This document shows positions 7,546 through 15,962 of a stretch of DNA of 32,168 nt, one piece after another (position 1 is the first letter of the stretch; every line of letters starts with the position of its first letter). The notes under the pieces were generated by a model that saw only the letters and a list, made by a program, of their open reading frames with translations, did not search any database and had not been told where the DNA came from. Location of the stretch: the NCBI GenBank assembly GCA_018821785.1, contig JAHJLI010000292.1, positions 1-32,168 on the forward strand, read 5' to 3'. This stretch comes from Pseudomonadota bacterium. Lineage in GTDB: Bacteria; Desulfobacterota; Desulfobulbia; Desulfobulbales; Desulfocapsaceae. The translations under genes were made by a program, and so were the position numbers.

Positions 7546-9573
7546 ATGGCAGAAGTAACCACAAAAGTTGAAAAAGTTGTAAAGCTTGCAAACCCGATGG
7601 AAGCATCCATTGAACCGTCGACCCAGGAAATGATTCGCCGCGCCCAGCAACTGGGTATTGAAACGGTCTTCGATCGTGCAGTCACCATGAAACCTTGCGC
7701 CATTGGCCTCCAGGGCATCTGTTGTAAAAACTGTGCAATGGGACCCTGTCGTCTCCCCCTGCCGAAAGATGGTATTCAGGGTGAAGATACCCGTAAAGGT
7801 CTTTGTGGCGCGACCGCTAATACTATTTGCTCAAGAAACTTCGTGCGGATGATTGCCGGTGGGGCAGCTGCTCACTCAGATCACGGCCGTAATGTTGCCG
7901 AAACCTTTTTGGCCGCTGCGAGAAAGCAGACCAAAGACTACACCATCAAGGATCCGGCTAAACTGATTCAGATTGCTCCGTATTTCGGGGTTGCTACCAC
8001 CGTTGAAGTAGACGGGGTGGTCAAAGACCGTGATATATATGAGATAGGTGTGGGCGTCGGCGAAGCTGCTCTGAAAGAGTGGGGCAAGCCATCCGGCACT
8101 CTCGCTTACCTGAAAAGAGCACCGCAGCCCCTTCAAGATAAATGGGTGGCACAAGGTGTTCTGCCCAGAAATATCGATCGCGAGATCGTTGAATGTATGC
8201 ACAGAACGACCATGGGTGTTGATCAGGACTACAAAAACCTGATGAAACAGGGAGTACGAACCTCTCTCGCCGATGGTTGGGGTGGGGCGATGATTGGGAC
8301 TGATCTACAGGACGTGATGTTCGGCAGCCCGACGCCACTGCAATCCGAGGCTAACCTCGGGGTCATGAAAGCTGACCATGTGAACATTATTGTTCATGGA
8401 CATGAGCCACTGCTTTCGGAAATGATCGTGGCCGCTGCCCAATCCCAGGAAATGGTCGAATACGCCAAGTCAAAAGGCGCCAAGGGCATTCAGCTCGGCG
8501 GAATTTGCTGTACCGCCAATGAGATCCTTCAGCGTCATGGCGTTCCACCGGTCGGGACCTTCCTGCAGCAAGAGCTGGCGATTATCACCGGCGCCTGCGA
8601 TGCAATGATCGTTGACGTGCAGTGTATTTTTCAGAATCTTGCCAATGTAGCAAAATGCTTCCATACCAAGCTGATCACCACCCATCCGATTGCCAAGATG
8701 GAACAGGATAATGTTGTTCATATTCAGTTTGATGAACACCATGCCATGGAAGATGCTGTTCGTATAGTAAAAATTGCTATCGACAACTTCTTGAATCGTG
8801 GTGCCGAAGTCATGATTCCTCGCCATAAATCATCGCAAATTGCCGGTTTTGGTGTTGAGTCGATCAGATATCATCTGGGCGGAAGCTTCCGTGGAGATTA
8901 CTTCACCTTGAATGACAACATCATCAATGGTCGAATTCGCGGTATTGCCGGCGTTGTTGGTTGTAATAATGCCCGCACCAAGCATAACGAAGAGCATATC
9001 ACTCTTATAAAAGAGCTGATCAAAAACGATGTTATCGTTTTGACCACCGGTTGTAGCGCCATTGCCTGCGGTATCCATGGTTTGCTTACGCCGGAATCGG
9101 CAGGCGTGTTTTGTGGTCCCGGACTTGCCGAAGTGTGTGAGACGGTAGGTATTCCACCGGTTCTCCATCTCGGATCCTGCGTCGACAACAGCCGAATCCT
9201 CTTGGCCGCCACTGAAGTAGTGAAGGCCGGTGGACTGGGCAACGATATCTGTGACTTGCCGGCTGCCGGTAGTGCACCTGAATGGATGAGTGAGAAGGCT
9301 ATTGCCATTGGACAATATTTTGTCGCTTCCGGCGTCTACACCGTCTTCGGTTATCATATGCCGCTTGAGGGTGCCCCGGTCTTCAAGAATTATCTGTACA
9401 AGGAAATGGAAGATATGTATGGCGGTAAGTGGGATTGTGAGCCCGATCCAATCAAGCATGCCCATAAGATGATTGCCCATATCGACAAGAAACGTAAGGA
9501 ACTCGGAATCGACAAGGCTCGTGACAGGGTACTTATGGATATGGCTGACAGACAAGCCCTTGGAATGGAATAA
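7546..9573 (+). CDS. acsA: Carbon monoxide dehydrogenase catalytic subunit, acetyl-CoA synthase-associated (AcsA/CooS)
   Basis: A 675-residue Ni-Fe CO dehydrogenase that interconverts CO2 and CO and, in the ACS complex, channels CO to AcsB. ATG 7546 is chosen over an upstream in-frame TTG (7507) because GAGGAGG (7530-7536) is well spaced from it. N-terminal cysteines fit the D and B clusters: C51 and C59, then C60, C63, C68 and C87. C-cluster motifs are present in order: VHGHEPLLSE (His ligand), GGICCTAN, VDVQCIFQ, VVGCNNART, TTGCSAIACG and GSCVDNSRI, plus the C-terminal MSEKA...HIDKKR region. It sits between acsD and acsB. A second CODH gene at 15963 is a clear paralogue. Confidence 0.95.
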   Translation: MAEVTTKVEKVVKLANPMEASIEPSTQEMIRRAQQLGIETVFDRAVTMKPCAIGLQGICCKNCAMGPCRLPLPKDGIQGEDTRKGLCGATANTICSRNFVRMIAGGAAAHSDHGRNVAETFLAAARKQTKDYTIKDPAKLIQIAPYFGVATTVEVDGVVKDRDIYEIGVGVGEAALKEWGKPSGTLAYLKRAPQPLQDKWVAQGVLPRNIDREIVECMHRTTMGVDQDYKNLMKQGVRTSLADGWGGAMIGTDLQDVMFGSPTPLQSEANLGVMKADHVNIIVHGHEPLLSEMIVAAAQSQEMVEYAKSKGAKGIQLGGICCTANEILQRHGVPPVGTFLQQELAIITGACDAMIVDVQCIFQNLANVAKCFHTKLITTHPIAKMEQDNVVHIQFDEHHAMEDAVRIVKIAIDNFLNRGAEVMIPRHKSSQIAGFGVESIRYHLGGSFRGDYFTLNDNIINGRIRGIAGVVGCNNARTKHNEEHITLIKELIKNDVIVLTTGCSAIACGIHGLLTPESAGVFCGPGLAEVCETVGIPPVLHLGSCVDNSRILLAATEVVKAGGLGNDICDLPAAGSAPEWMSEKAIAIGQYFVASGVYTVFGYHMPLEGAPVFKNYLYKEMEDMYGGKWDCEPDPIKHAHKMIAHIDKKRKELGIDKARDRVLMDMADRQALGME

Positions 9574-9624
9574 TCTGACTGAAACCAATACGATATTACT
9601 AATCCATTAATAAAGGAGTAAAGC

Positions 9625-11835
9625 ATGTCAAGATTAGTAGCATTTGCAGCTATACAGGGTGGTTATAAGGTGGTATCCCAGGTCGAGGGTGAGCTGGAAA
9701 CAGCCCTTCAGACCTATGACGCCAGCACTAAAATAGGATTCCCCAATACCGCATACTATCTTCCGGTTATCTATTCTCTCACGGGCATTAAATGTGAGAC
9801 CCTCGAAGATCTGAAGAAGCCGATGAAGTTTGCCCGTGGCCTTCTGCCGCCGCATATCAAGGGCAGCAACCATCTTCCCTACCTTGGACCGCTTCTTGAT
9901 GCAGGTATGGCCGGTATCTTCGCCTACGAGGTAAAAGAGGCTCTGCGTATCCTGCGTCAGCCGGATTTCTACGTAGACACTGAAGATCCGGATATCGATG
10001 CCGGAAAGATCTGGGTTGGTCCCGCCAATGACATTATTCTCAGGAAGCGCGGTGTCGAATTCGTTGACGGATCGGCCCCCGGTTTTGCAGCCATCGTCGG
10101 CGCCGCTCCTAACGCCGAGATCGCCAAAATGATCGTCGAGGATTATCAGAAGAAAAACCTCTATATCTTCTGTGCTGCCAACCATAATGGCAAAACCGTC
10201 ATTGAGCAGCTTATTGAAGCCGGAGTACAGATCGGTTGGAATACCCGTATCGTTCCCTTCGGTCCGGATATCTCCTCAGCCATTTTCGCCCTTGGTTTCG
10301 CCAACCGTGCGGCCATGGCCTTCGGTGGCGTGCAGCCGGGTGACTATCGCCGTATGCTCATGTACAATAAAAACCGTATCTTTGCCTTCGTCAATGCTTT
10401 GGGCGACGTCGGTACCGAGTGGGCCGTTGCTGCTGCAGGTTGTGTTAACTGGGGCTTCCCGACCCTTGCCGATACCGATATTCCGGAAATTCTGCCGACC
10501 GGTATCTGCACCTACGAGCATGTTGTTGCCAACGTGCCGCATAACGAAATCTGCCAGAAGTCCGTTGAGGTTCGCGGTCTGAAAATCAATATCACCCAGA
10601 TCGACATTCCATGTTCCTTCGGCCCGGCATTTGAGGGTGAGCGGGTACGTGGCGGTGATCTTTACGGCCAGATGGGTGGTGGTAAGACCCAGTGTACTGA
10701 GCTCGTGAAAATGGCAGAGATGGGCGAGATCGAAGACGGCAAGGTCACAGTAGTCGGCCAAGATCTCAAGGATATGAAGGAAGGAGGAACTTTGTCGCTC
10801 GGAATTTTTGTGCAGATTGCTGGTCGCGAGTTCCAGACCGACTTCGAGCCGATCATGGAGCGTCAGATTCACCATTTGATCAACTACATCCAAGGTGTGA
10901 TGCATATCGGTCAGCGTGATATTGCTTGGGTACGCATAAGCAAGGCAGCTGTCGAAAAAGGCTTCACCCTGAAGGATATCGGCGTTGTTCTCCATGCCAA
11001 GTTCCATCAGGATTTCAAAAAGATTGTCGATAAGGTTCAGGTGACACTCTTTACCAATAAGGAAGATGTCGACAAACTGACTGCCACCGCTCGTGGCGAA
11101 TACAAAACCCGTGACGAGCGTGTCGATAAGATGACTGATGAGGCGGTAGACACCTTCTACTCCTGCAGTCTCTGTCAGTCTTTTGCACCGAGCCATGTTT
11201 GTACCGTCAGTCCAGAGAGAACCGGTCTGTGCGGCGCCTATAACTGGATGGACTGCAAGGCCTCGTTTGAGATCAATCCGACCGGACCCAATCAGCCGAT
11301 TAAAAAAGGCAAGGTCCTTGATCAGGTTCTCGGCCGTTTTGAGGGTGTAGATGAGTTTATTAAGGGTGCTTCCAAAGGTGCCATTGATACCTATAACTTC
11401 TACTCCATGTGCCAGGCGCCAATGACTACCTGTGGTTGCTGCGAATGTATCGCGGCCGTGCTCCCTGCTTGTAACGGGATTATGACCGTTGGCCGCGATT
11501 ACACCGGTGAGACGCCTTCCGGTATGAAGTTTACCACTCTTGCTGGTGTTATGGGCGGCGGTGCTTCTTCACCTGGATTTGTCGGTCACTCCAAGTTCAA
11601 CATTACCCAAGGTAAATTTATCTTAGGTGATGGCGGCTTGCTCCGCATGGTTTGGATGCCAAAGGTTGTCAAGGATGAGATCCGTGATAGACTGAATGCC
11701 AGAGGTGAGGCGATGGGCGTCAAGAATTTCGCCGACATGATAGCCGATGAAACGGTCGGTATCACGGAAGACGAGATTTTGCCATGGCTCAAGGAGAAAG
11801 GGCATCCTGCCCTTAGCATGCCATCTATTATGTGA
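9625..11835 (+). CDS. acsB: Acetyl-CoA synthase, CO dehydrogenase/ACS complex alpha (beta) subunit AcsB
   Basis: A 736-residue protein, close to the Moorella enzyme (729). It condenses CO, a corrinoid-bound methyl group and CoA to acetyl-CoA at the Ni-Ni-4Fe4S A-cluster. The ligands are all visible: C514, C517, C526 and C536 for the 4Fe-4S cube and bridge, and the distal-nickel motif Cys603-Gly604-Cys605 in TTCGCCEC. These are offset by exactly 8 from the Moorella numbering (506/509/518/528 and 595-597). ATG 9625 follows AAAGGAG. The bacterial N-terminal CODH-binding domain is present, unlike the shorter archaeal CdhC. A strong hairpin lies between this gene and acsC. Confidence 0.97.
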   Translation: MSRLVAFAAIQGGYKVVSQVEGELETALQTYDASTKIGFPNTAYYLPVIYSLTGIKCETLEDLKKPMKFARGLLPPHIKGSNHLPYLGPLLDAGMAGIFAYEVKEALRILRQPDFYVDTEDPDIDAGKIWVGPANDIILRKRGVEFVDGSAPGFAAIVGAAPNAEIAKMIVEDYQKKNLYIFCAANHNGKTVIEQLIEAGVQIGWNTRIVPFGPDISSAIFALGFANRAAMAFGGVQPGDYRRMLMYNKNRIFAFVNALGDVGTEWAVAAAGCVNWGFPTLADTDIPEILPTGICTYEHVVANVPHNEICQKSVEVRGLKINITQIDIPCSFGPAFEGERVRGGDLYGQMGGGKTQCTELVKMAEMGEIEDGKVTVVGQDLKDMKEGGTLSLGIFVQIAGREFQTDFEPIMERQIHHLINYIQGVMHIGQRDIAWVRISKAAVEKGFTLKDIGVVLHAKFHQDFKKIVDKVQVTLFTNKEDVDKLTATARGEYKTRDERVDKMTDEAVDTFYSCSLCQSFAPSHVCTVSPERTGLCGAYNWMDCKASFEINPTGPNQPIKKGKVLDQVLGRFEGVDEFIKGASKGAIDTYNFYSMCQAPMTTCGCCECIAAVLPACNGIMTVGRDYTGETPSGMKFTTLAGVMGGGASSPGFVGHSKFNITQGKFILGDGGLLRMVWMPKVVKDEIRDRLNARGEAMGVKNFADMIADETVGITEDEILPWLKEKGHPALSMPSIM

Positions 11836-11851
11836 TAATTTTTCAAGCTGA

Positions 11852-11889
11852 AGGGGAAATGGTTTCCTGCTATTGAGACCATTCCCCCT
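11852..11889 (+). other. Intercistronic hairpin between acsB and acsC
   Basis: Arms at 11852-11866 and 11875-11889 pair over 15 positions, with one mismatch and one G-U, around an 8-nt loop. No U-run follows, so it is more likely an mRNA 3'-stabilising or processing hairpin than a terminator. It could set the AcsB to AcsC ratio. Confidence 0.6.
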
Positions 11890-11925
11890 AACCGGCTGTT
11901 AAATAAAAATAAGGAGACAACACAA

Positions 11926-13266
11926 ATGGCGTTAACAGGAATACAAATTTTCAAACTCCTGCCAAAAACCAACTGCAAGGAGTGTGGGGTTCCGACCTGC
12001 CTTGCATTTGCAATGAACCTCGCTTCAGGCAAAGCCGAACTCGACGCTTGTCCGTACGTATCCGATGATGCCAGGGCGCAGTTGGCCGAGGCTTCTGCTC
12101 CACCTATTCGACCGGTGGCAATAGGCAAAGGTGTTCGGGCTGCAAAAACCGGTGGTGAAACTGTTCTTTGTCGGCATGAAAAGACCTTTTTTAATCCCAC
12201 TCTTTTTGCTGGAACTATTACCTCTGATACCACTGTCGCTGATGTTGAGGCCAAACTTAAGGTATGGAATGCGCTGCAGTATGAGCGTGTCGGTTTGAAT
12301 CTCAGACCGGAACTCGTTGCACTGAAAGATGTCAATGGCGACGGGGTAGCTTTTGCCTCTTTGGCCAAAGTCATCGCTGAGACCTCCGAATTCAACCTCA
12401 TCCTTATGAGTGAGAGTGCGGAAATTATTGGTGGGGGAGTTGCGACCGCTGGTTTTAAACGACCCTTGATTTATGCTGCGACAGCTGCAAATGTTGATGT
12501 TTTTGGTAAAATTGCCCTGGATAACGACCTGCCTTTGGCGGTAAAGGCCGATACAGTTGACGGCCTTATTGCTCTTACCGACAAGTTGGTCGGCATGGGA
12601 GTGAAAGATCTGGTGCTTGATCCCGGTTCACGGGAAGTGAAACAGGCGCTGGAAGATCAGGTTGGAATTAGGCGTGCGGCGCTCAAAGCCGGCAATCGTT
12701 CTCTCGGCTTTCCGACCATCACCTTCCCTTGTGAGATGGCCTCCAATGTCGCAACGGAAGGGCTTATCGCCAGTATGTTCGTTGCCAAATACGGTGGCAT
12801 CGTTGTTATGTCCGATCTCACCACCGAGGTGATCTTCCCGTTGTTACTTGAGCGGCTGAATATCTTTACCGATCCGCAGCGGCCGATGACAGTCGTCGAG
12901 GGTATTTTTGAGATCGGCACACCGAACGAAAATTCCCCGGTACTGGTTACCACCAACTTCGCCTTGACCTACTTTATCGTCTCCGGCGAAATTGAGGCGA
13001 GCAAGGTTCCTGCCTGGTTGTTGATCAAGGATTCTGAAGGACTTTCCGTCCTCACCGCCTGGGCCGCCGGCAAATTTGGCGGCGATGATGTTGGAATGTT
13101 TGTCAAAAAAAGCGGGATTATGGACAAGGTCAAACATACTGAGCTGATCATCCCCGGCTATGCTGCAGCTATCGCTGGTGATGTTGAGGAAGAGTTGCCT
13201 GGCTGGACCATTACCGTGGGTCCAAGAGAGGCGGCCCATCTCGCAGGATTCCTGAGGGCCAGATAA
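11926..13266 (+). CDS. acsC: Corrinoid/iron-sulfur protein large (gamma) subunit AcsC/CdhE
   Basis: A 446-residue protein, the usual AcsC length, starting at ATG 11926 after AAGGAG. The N-terminal domain binds the low-potential 4Fe-4S cluster with C17, C20, C25 and C42 (CKECGVPTC...ACP). A TIM-barrel follows, and the C-terminal domain binds the corrinoid. The cluster passes electrons from AcsV to reset Co(II) to Co(I). The protein pairs with AcsD and accepts methyl from AcsE. It is followed by a hairpin with a U-rich tail and then acsE. Confidence 0.95.
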   Translation: MALTGIQIFKLLPKTNCKECGVPTCLAFAMNLASGKAELDACPYVSDDARAQLAEASAPPIRPVAIGKGVRAAKTGGETVLCRHEKTFFNPTLFAGTITSDTTVADVEAKLKVWNALQYERVGLNLRPELVALKDVNGDGVAFASLAKVIAETSEFNLILMSESAEIIGGGVATAGFKRPLIYAATAANVDVFGKIALDNDLPLAVKADTVDGLIALTDKLVGMGVKDLVLDPGSREVKQALEDQVGIRRAALKAGNRSLGFPTITFPCEMASNVATEGLIASMFVAKYGGIVVMSDLTTEVIFPLLLERLNIFTDPQRPMTVVEGIFEIGTPNENSPVLVTTNFALTYFIVSGEIEASKVPAWLLIKDSEGLSVLTAWAAGKFGGDDVGMFVKKSGIMDKVKHTELIIPGYAAAIAGDVEEELPGWTITVGPREAAHLAGFLRAR

Positions 13267-13280
13267 CATCTTGTGTACGA

Positions 13281-13327
13281 TATTTGCCGGCTTTTTCATG
13301 ATGAAAGAGTCGGCAAAATATTTTTTA
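13281..13327 (+). terminator. Terminator-like hairpin between acsC and acsE
   Basis: TATTTGCCGGCTTTTTCAT (13281-13299) pairs closely with the strand up to 13320 (GATGAAAGAGTCGGCAAAATA), followed by TTTTTT. It looks like a rho-independent terminator or attenuator inside the acs cluster, so acsE may be transcribed at a lower level or partly from its own promoter. Confidence 0.6.
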
Positions 13328-13393
13328 TGTTTTTCAAACCTGGAGCAGTTCAGAACAGTTTGATTACAAAATATTTTTACAAAGGAGAATAAC

Positions 13394-14284
13394 ATGATTC
13401 TGCACGGCGAAAGCCTAAATGTCATTTCCAAGGTTATCGGAAAGGCATATAAAGAGCGTGATCCGAAGCCGATCCAGGCTGAAGCCCTTGAGCAGGAGAA
13501 GCTTGGCATGGATTACATCGACATTAATCTTGGCCCAGCTAAAAAAGATGGTCACGAATTAATGCCGTGGGTAGTTCAGGTGGTACAAGAGGTTGTGCCT
13601 AATATGCCCTTGCTGCTCGACACCTCTAACATTGCCGCAATTGAAGAAGGTCTGAAAGTTATAAAGCCTGCGAGTAAGCCGCATATCGTCAATTCGATCA
13701 TGGCCCGTCCGGAGCGATATACTGTTATGCTGCCAATGGCTGCCAAGTACGAGGCTGATATCGTAGCCCTGATGTGGGGACCGGATGGCTTGCCTCGTGA
13801 TGAAAATGAACGAGCTGCCCTTGCTGTAGAGCTTTTGTACGCTGCAAACGAAGCGGGTATTCCCAACGAGAAAATCTGGGTTGACGGTATCGTTACCCCG
13901 GTGAATATTCAACAGGTGCAGTGTGTTTCACTTTTGAATTTCATGATGATGCTGGAAGATATCGCGCCAGGTAGCAAGTCAACCTGTGGCTTATCCAACA
14001 TTTCCAACGGGCCTCCAGTGCATCTCCGGCCAATTCTCAACACCACTTACATGATCATGTTGGAACGGTATGGGATGAAGGCAGTTATTTCCGATCCGCT
14101 CGATACTACCTTGACTGCTGTCGCAAAGGGCAAGCGTCCTGATATCGTCGAAGTGGTCCACCAGGCCATGGACAGCACAGCACCGAGTCTTTCATCTTTG
14201 TCTAAAGAGCTGGGAGATTATGTGAAAACCGTTCGGGTTATCACCGGAGAAAGTCTCTTTTCTGATTCTTACCTGGATATTTAG
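13394..14284 (+). CDS. acsE: Methyltetrahydrofolate:corrinoid/iron-sulfur protein methyltransferase (AcsE)
   Basis: A 296-residue pterin-binding-family TIM barrel, slightly longer than the Moorella enzyme (262). It moves the N5-methyl group of methyl-THF to Co(I) of the corrinoid protein, linking the methyl and carbonyl branches. Typical motifs are visible: YIDINLGPAKKDG, LLLDTSNIAAIE and IVNSIMA, where the Asp and Asn residues contact the pterin in characterised enzymes, then WVDGIVTPV and CGLSNISNG. ATG 13394 has AAAGGAG upstream. The last bases of its stop codon coincide with the first base of a palindromic repeat (copy A). A strong terminator at 14379-14413 ends the transcript. Confidence 0.93.
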   Translation: MILHGESLNVISKVIGKAYKERDPKPIQAEALEQEKLGMDYIDINLGPAKKDGHELMPWVVQVVQEVVPNMPLLLDTSNIAAIEEGLKVIKPASKPHIVNSIMARPERYTVMLPMAAKYEADIVALMWGPDGLPRDENERAALAVELLYAANEAGIPNEKIWVDGIVTPVNIQQVQCVSLLNFMMMLEDIAPGSKSTCGLSNISNGPPVHLRPILNTTYMIMLERYGMKAVISDPLDTTLTAVAKGKRPDIVEVVHQAMDSTAPSLSSLSKELGDYVKTVRVITGESLFSDSYLDI

Positions 14285-14356
14285 TACCTTAGAAATTCGT
14301 TTCTTGTTTTTTTGAATAAATTTCGTGAAGGTATTTATCCAGTCTTCCGGGGTTAG
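14284..14356 (+). repeat. Dispersed palindromic element, copy A
   Basis: Begins at the acsE stop codon. The left arm GTACCTTAGAAATTCG pairs imperfectly with AATTTCGTGAAGGTAT, followed by the tail TTATCC...CCGGGGTTAG. It shares its left arm and tail with copies at 28411 and 30939. Confidence 0.8.
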
Positions 14357-14378
14357 TTTCCGTTCATTTGTTGTTCTT

Positions 14379-14413
14379 AAGCTCCATCCTTTGCGGGATG
14401 GGGCTTTTTTTTT
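14379..14413 (+). terminator. Rho-independent terminator of the acs operon
   Basis: AGCTCCATCC and GGATGGGGCT form a 10-bp stem (one G-U) around a short loop, followed by nine T. This is a textbook intrinsic terminator after acsE. Confidence 0.9.
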
Positions 14414-14489
14414 GAATGGATCATGGTTACTACTCTTCTAGGTGATGGGTAGGACAATATTATTGAATTCCACTGAACAGAGAGATATC

Positions 14490-14774
14490 ATGACTGAAAA
14501 TACAAAAATAACAGGATGGGTTTACGTTTTTGTCTGCGATCCGGGGGGCAGTGAAAGCTTTCTCGGACTCTATAACGAAGAAAAGGATGTTCATTTTATT
14601 CCGGCATTTCGAACCAAGGAAGAGGCAAATGATTGTTTCTTGAATTTACCGCGAGAAAAGGGAAAAAAATACGAGCTGCAGGCGATTCATATCGAAGAGC
14701 TGTATGAGGATGCGATCAAAAACAATTTTGTCGTAACAATGGTTGACCATGAAGGAAAGGTCATTAGCGAGTAA
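14490..14774 (+). CDS. Small conserved-looking protein of unknown function between acsE and cooC
   Basis: A 95-residue acidic, soluble protein starting at ATG 14490 (GAGAG upstream). An in-frame upstream start at 14442 lacks a ribosome site. No known domain is recognised. It begins WVYVFVCDPGG and continues with FIPAFRTKEEANDC and AIHIEELYEDA, suggesting a compact alpha/beta fold. It has no signal peptide or membrane segment and no metal-binding Cys pattern. It lies 47 bp upstream of cooC on the same strand after the acs terminator, so the two probably share a transcript. The position suggests a CODH maturation or regulation role, which is inference only. Confidence 0.7.
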   Translation: MTENTKITGWVYVFVCDPGGSESFLGLYNEEKDVHFIPAFRTKEEANDCFLNLPREKGKKYELQAIHIEELYEDAIKNNFVVTMVDHEGKVISE

Positions 14775-14821
14775 CTTCGAGGTAGAGAGGAAGTAAATTA
14801 CACTGGAAGGAGAATTCCGAC

Positions 14822-15601
14822 GTGAGTCTAAAAATTGCAATTGGAGGAAAAGGCGGGGTCGGCAAGACCACCGTGACGGCGCTTTTGGCCCGTTGTCTAG
14901 CCGCCGATAAAAATAATAAGGTTATTGCTATTGATGCTGACCCGGTGGCTAACCTCGCGGCCGGTCTTGGTATCCCCGAGGATCAGCCGATCACGCCGAT
15001 CTCTCAGTTGACCGAGCTCATCGAAGAAAGGACTGGGGCAAAGGCAGGCACCATGGGAGGTTTTTTCACCCTCAATCCGAAAGTCGACGATATTCCCGAG
15101 CGATTCTCACTAGAGCGTGACGGTGTCAAATTGCTGGTTATGGGCACCGTTCAGAGTGGTGGTTCCGGCTGCATTTGTCCGGAAAGTACCATACTCAAGG
15201 CCTTGATGAATCACCTGGTACTCTTTAGGGACGACATTGTCATAATGGACATGGAGGCGGGAGTGGAGCATCTTGGAAGAGCGACATCGGCTTCAGTCGA
15301 TGCTCTTATTATCGTCGTCAACCCAGGATCAAGAAGTAGGGCAGCGGCGGACAAAATCCGAAAACTTGGCAGCGATATCGGCATTAAAAACATTATCATC
15401 CTTGGAAATCGGGTGAAAGGGGTTGAGGATGAAGAGTTGATTCGCAGCTCTTTGTCTGATTACCAGATTATCGGCTTTCTTCCCGAGCAAGAGGAAATAG
15501 TTGATGCAGATCGGGCGGCGCGAAGGGCCTTTGATGACATTCACACCGCCCCTCCGGAGCTTTTTGCCATAGTTGAAAAACTTACTGCAATGAAAAAATA
15601 A
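14822..15601 (+). CDS. cooC: CO dehydrogenase nickel-insertion/maturation ATPase CooC
   Basis: A 259-residue MinD/ArsA-like P-loop ATPase with a GTG start at 14822 after GGAAGGAG. The deviant Walker A GGKGGVGKTT is at residues 7-16 and the IDADP switch follows around residue 40. A Cys-x-Cys pair (C117, C119 in GSGCICPES) corresponds to the metal-binding, dimer-bridging cysteines of Carboxydothermus CooC1. Such proteins deliver or insert nickel into the CODH C-cluster with ATP hydrolysis. It sits between the ACS-linked acsA and the second CODH gene and could serve both. A strong intrinsic terminator follows. Confidence 0.92.
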   Translation: MSLKIAIGGKGGVGKTTVTALLARCLAADKNNKVIAIDADPVANLAAGLGIPEDQPITPISQLTELIEERTGAKAGTMGGFFTLNPKVDDIPERFSLERDGVKLLVMGTVQSGGSGCICPESTILKALMNHLVLFRDDIVIMDMEAGVEHLGRATSASVDALIIVVNPGSRSRAAADKIRKLGSDIGIKNIIILGNRVKGVEDEELIRSSLSDYQIIGFLPEQEEIVDADRAARRAFDDIHTAPPELFAIVEKLTAMKK

Positions 15602-15643
15602 TATACTCTCCCACTTTGCTGTTCACGCCTCATTTTTTTCGAA

Positions 15644-15683
15644 AAAAGCCGTCTCCAACAAATTAACGTTGGAGACGGCTTTT
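15644..15683 (+). terminator. Rho-independent terminator after cooC
   Basis: AAAAGCCGTCTCCAAC (15644-15659) and GTTGGAGACGGCTTTT (15668-15683) form a perfect 16-bp stem with an 8-nt loop and a T-run. The symmetric A and T runs could allow it to work in either direction. Confidence 0.92.
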
Positions 15684-15736
15684 CCGATTATTGTTTCCTG
15701 ATTCTGCCCTCTATCCTGTTCATCACTCGCATGAAA

Positions 15737-15757
15737 TTGTGCCTTAGCCCGGCACAA
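15737..15757. promoter_or_regulatory. Dyad upstream of the cooS2 promoter (TTGTGCC-N7-GGCACAA)
   Basis: Perfect 7-bp arms separated by 7 bp, ending 13 bp before the -35. The centre is near -59 from the predicted start, a typical activator position. The spacing differs from the CRP/HcpR TGTGA-N6-TCACA pattern, so the regulator is unknown. A CO- or redox-responsive factor is a guess. Confidence 0.5.
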
Positions 15758-15770
15758 AGCAAACACCCTA

Positions 15771-15798
15771 TTGACAATGCCACAATGTGGTATAAAAT
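15771..15798 (+). promoter_or_regulatory. Sigma70 promoter of cooS2
   Basis: TTGACA (15771-15776) is followed after 16 bp by TAAAAT (15793-15798). It lies downstream of the cooC terminator and reads into the second CODH gene, leaving a leader of about 155 nt. Confidence 0.65.
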
Positions 15799-15962
15799 TA
15801 ATAAAATGGGAATATTTCTCAAAAATGAATCAAGTACCTCATGGAAGTATTAAATTTCCGGATGTGTGAGATGCAAGGTTCATGCCCGGTCTCTGTCTGG
15901 TCGGTTGGGTTTTAACAGGCCAGATATTCAGAATAATATTGTATCCTGCATCAGGAGGTATC

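Noticed and set aside
8830-9588. Minus-strand open frame of 252 codons opposite acsA
   Set aside because: No recognisable motifs, fully antisense to a well-supported CODH gene.
10276-11196. Minus-strand open frame of 306 codons opposite acsB
   Set aside because: Antisense to acsB, whose A-cluster residues align exactly with the characterised enzyme.
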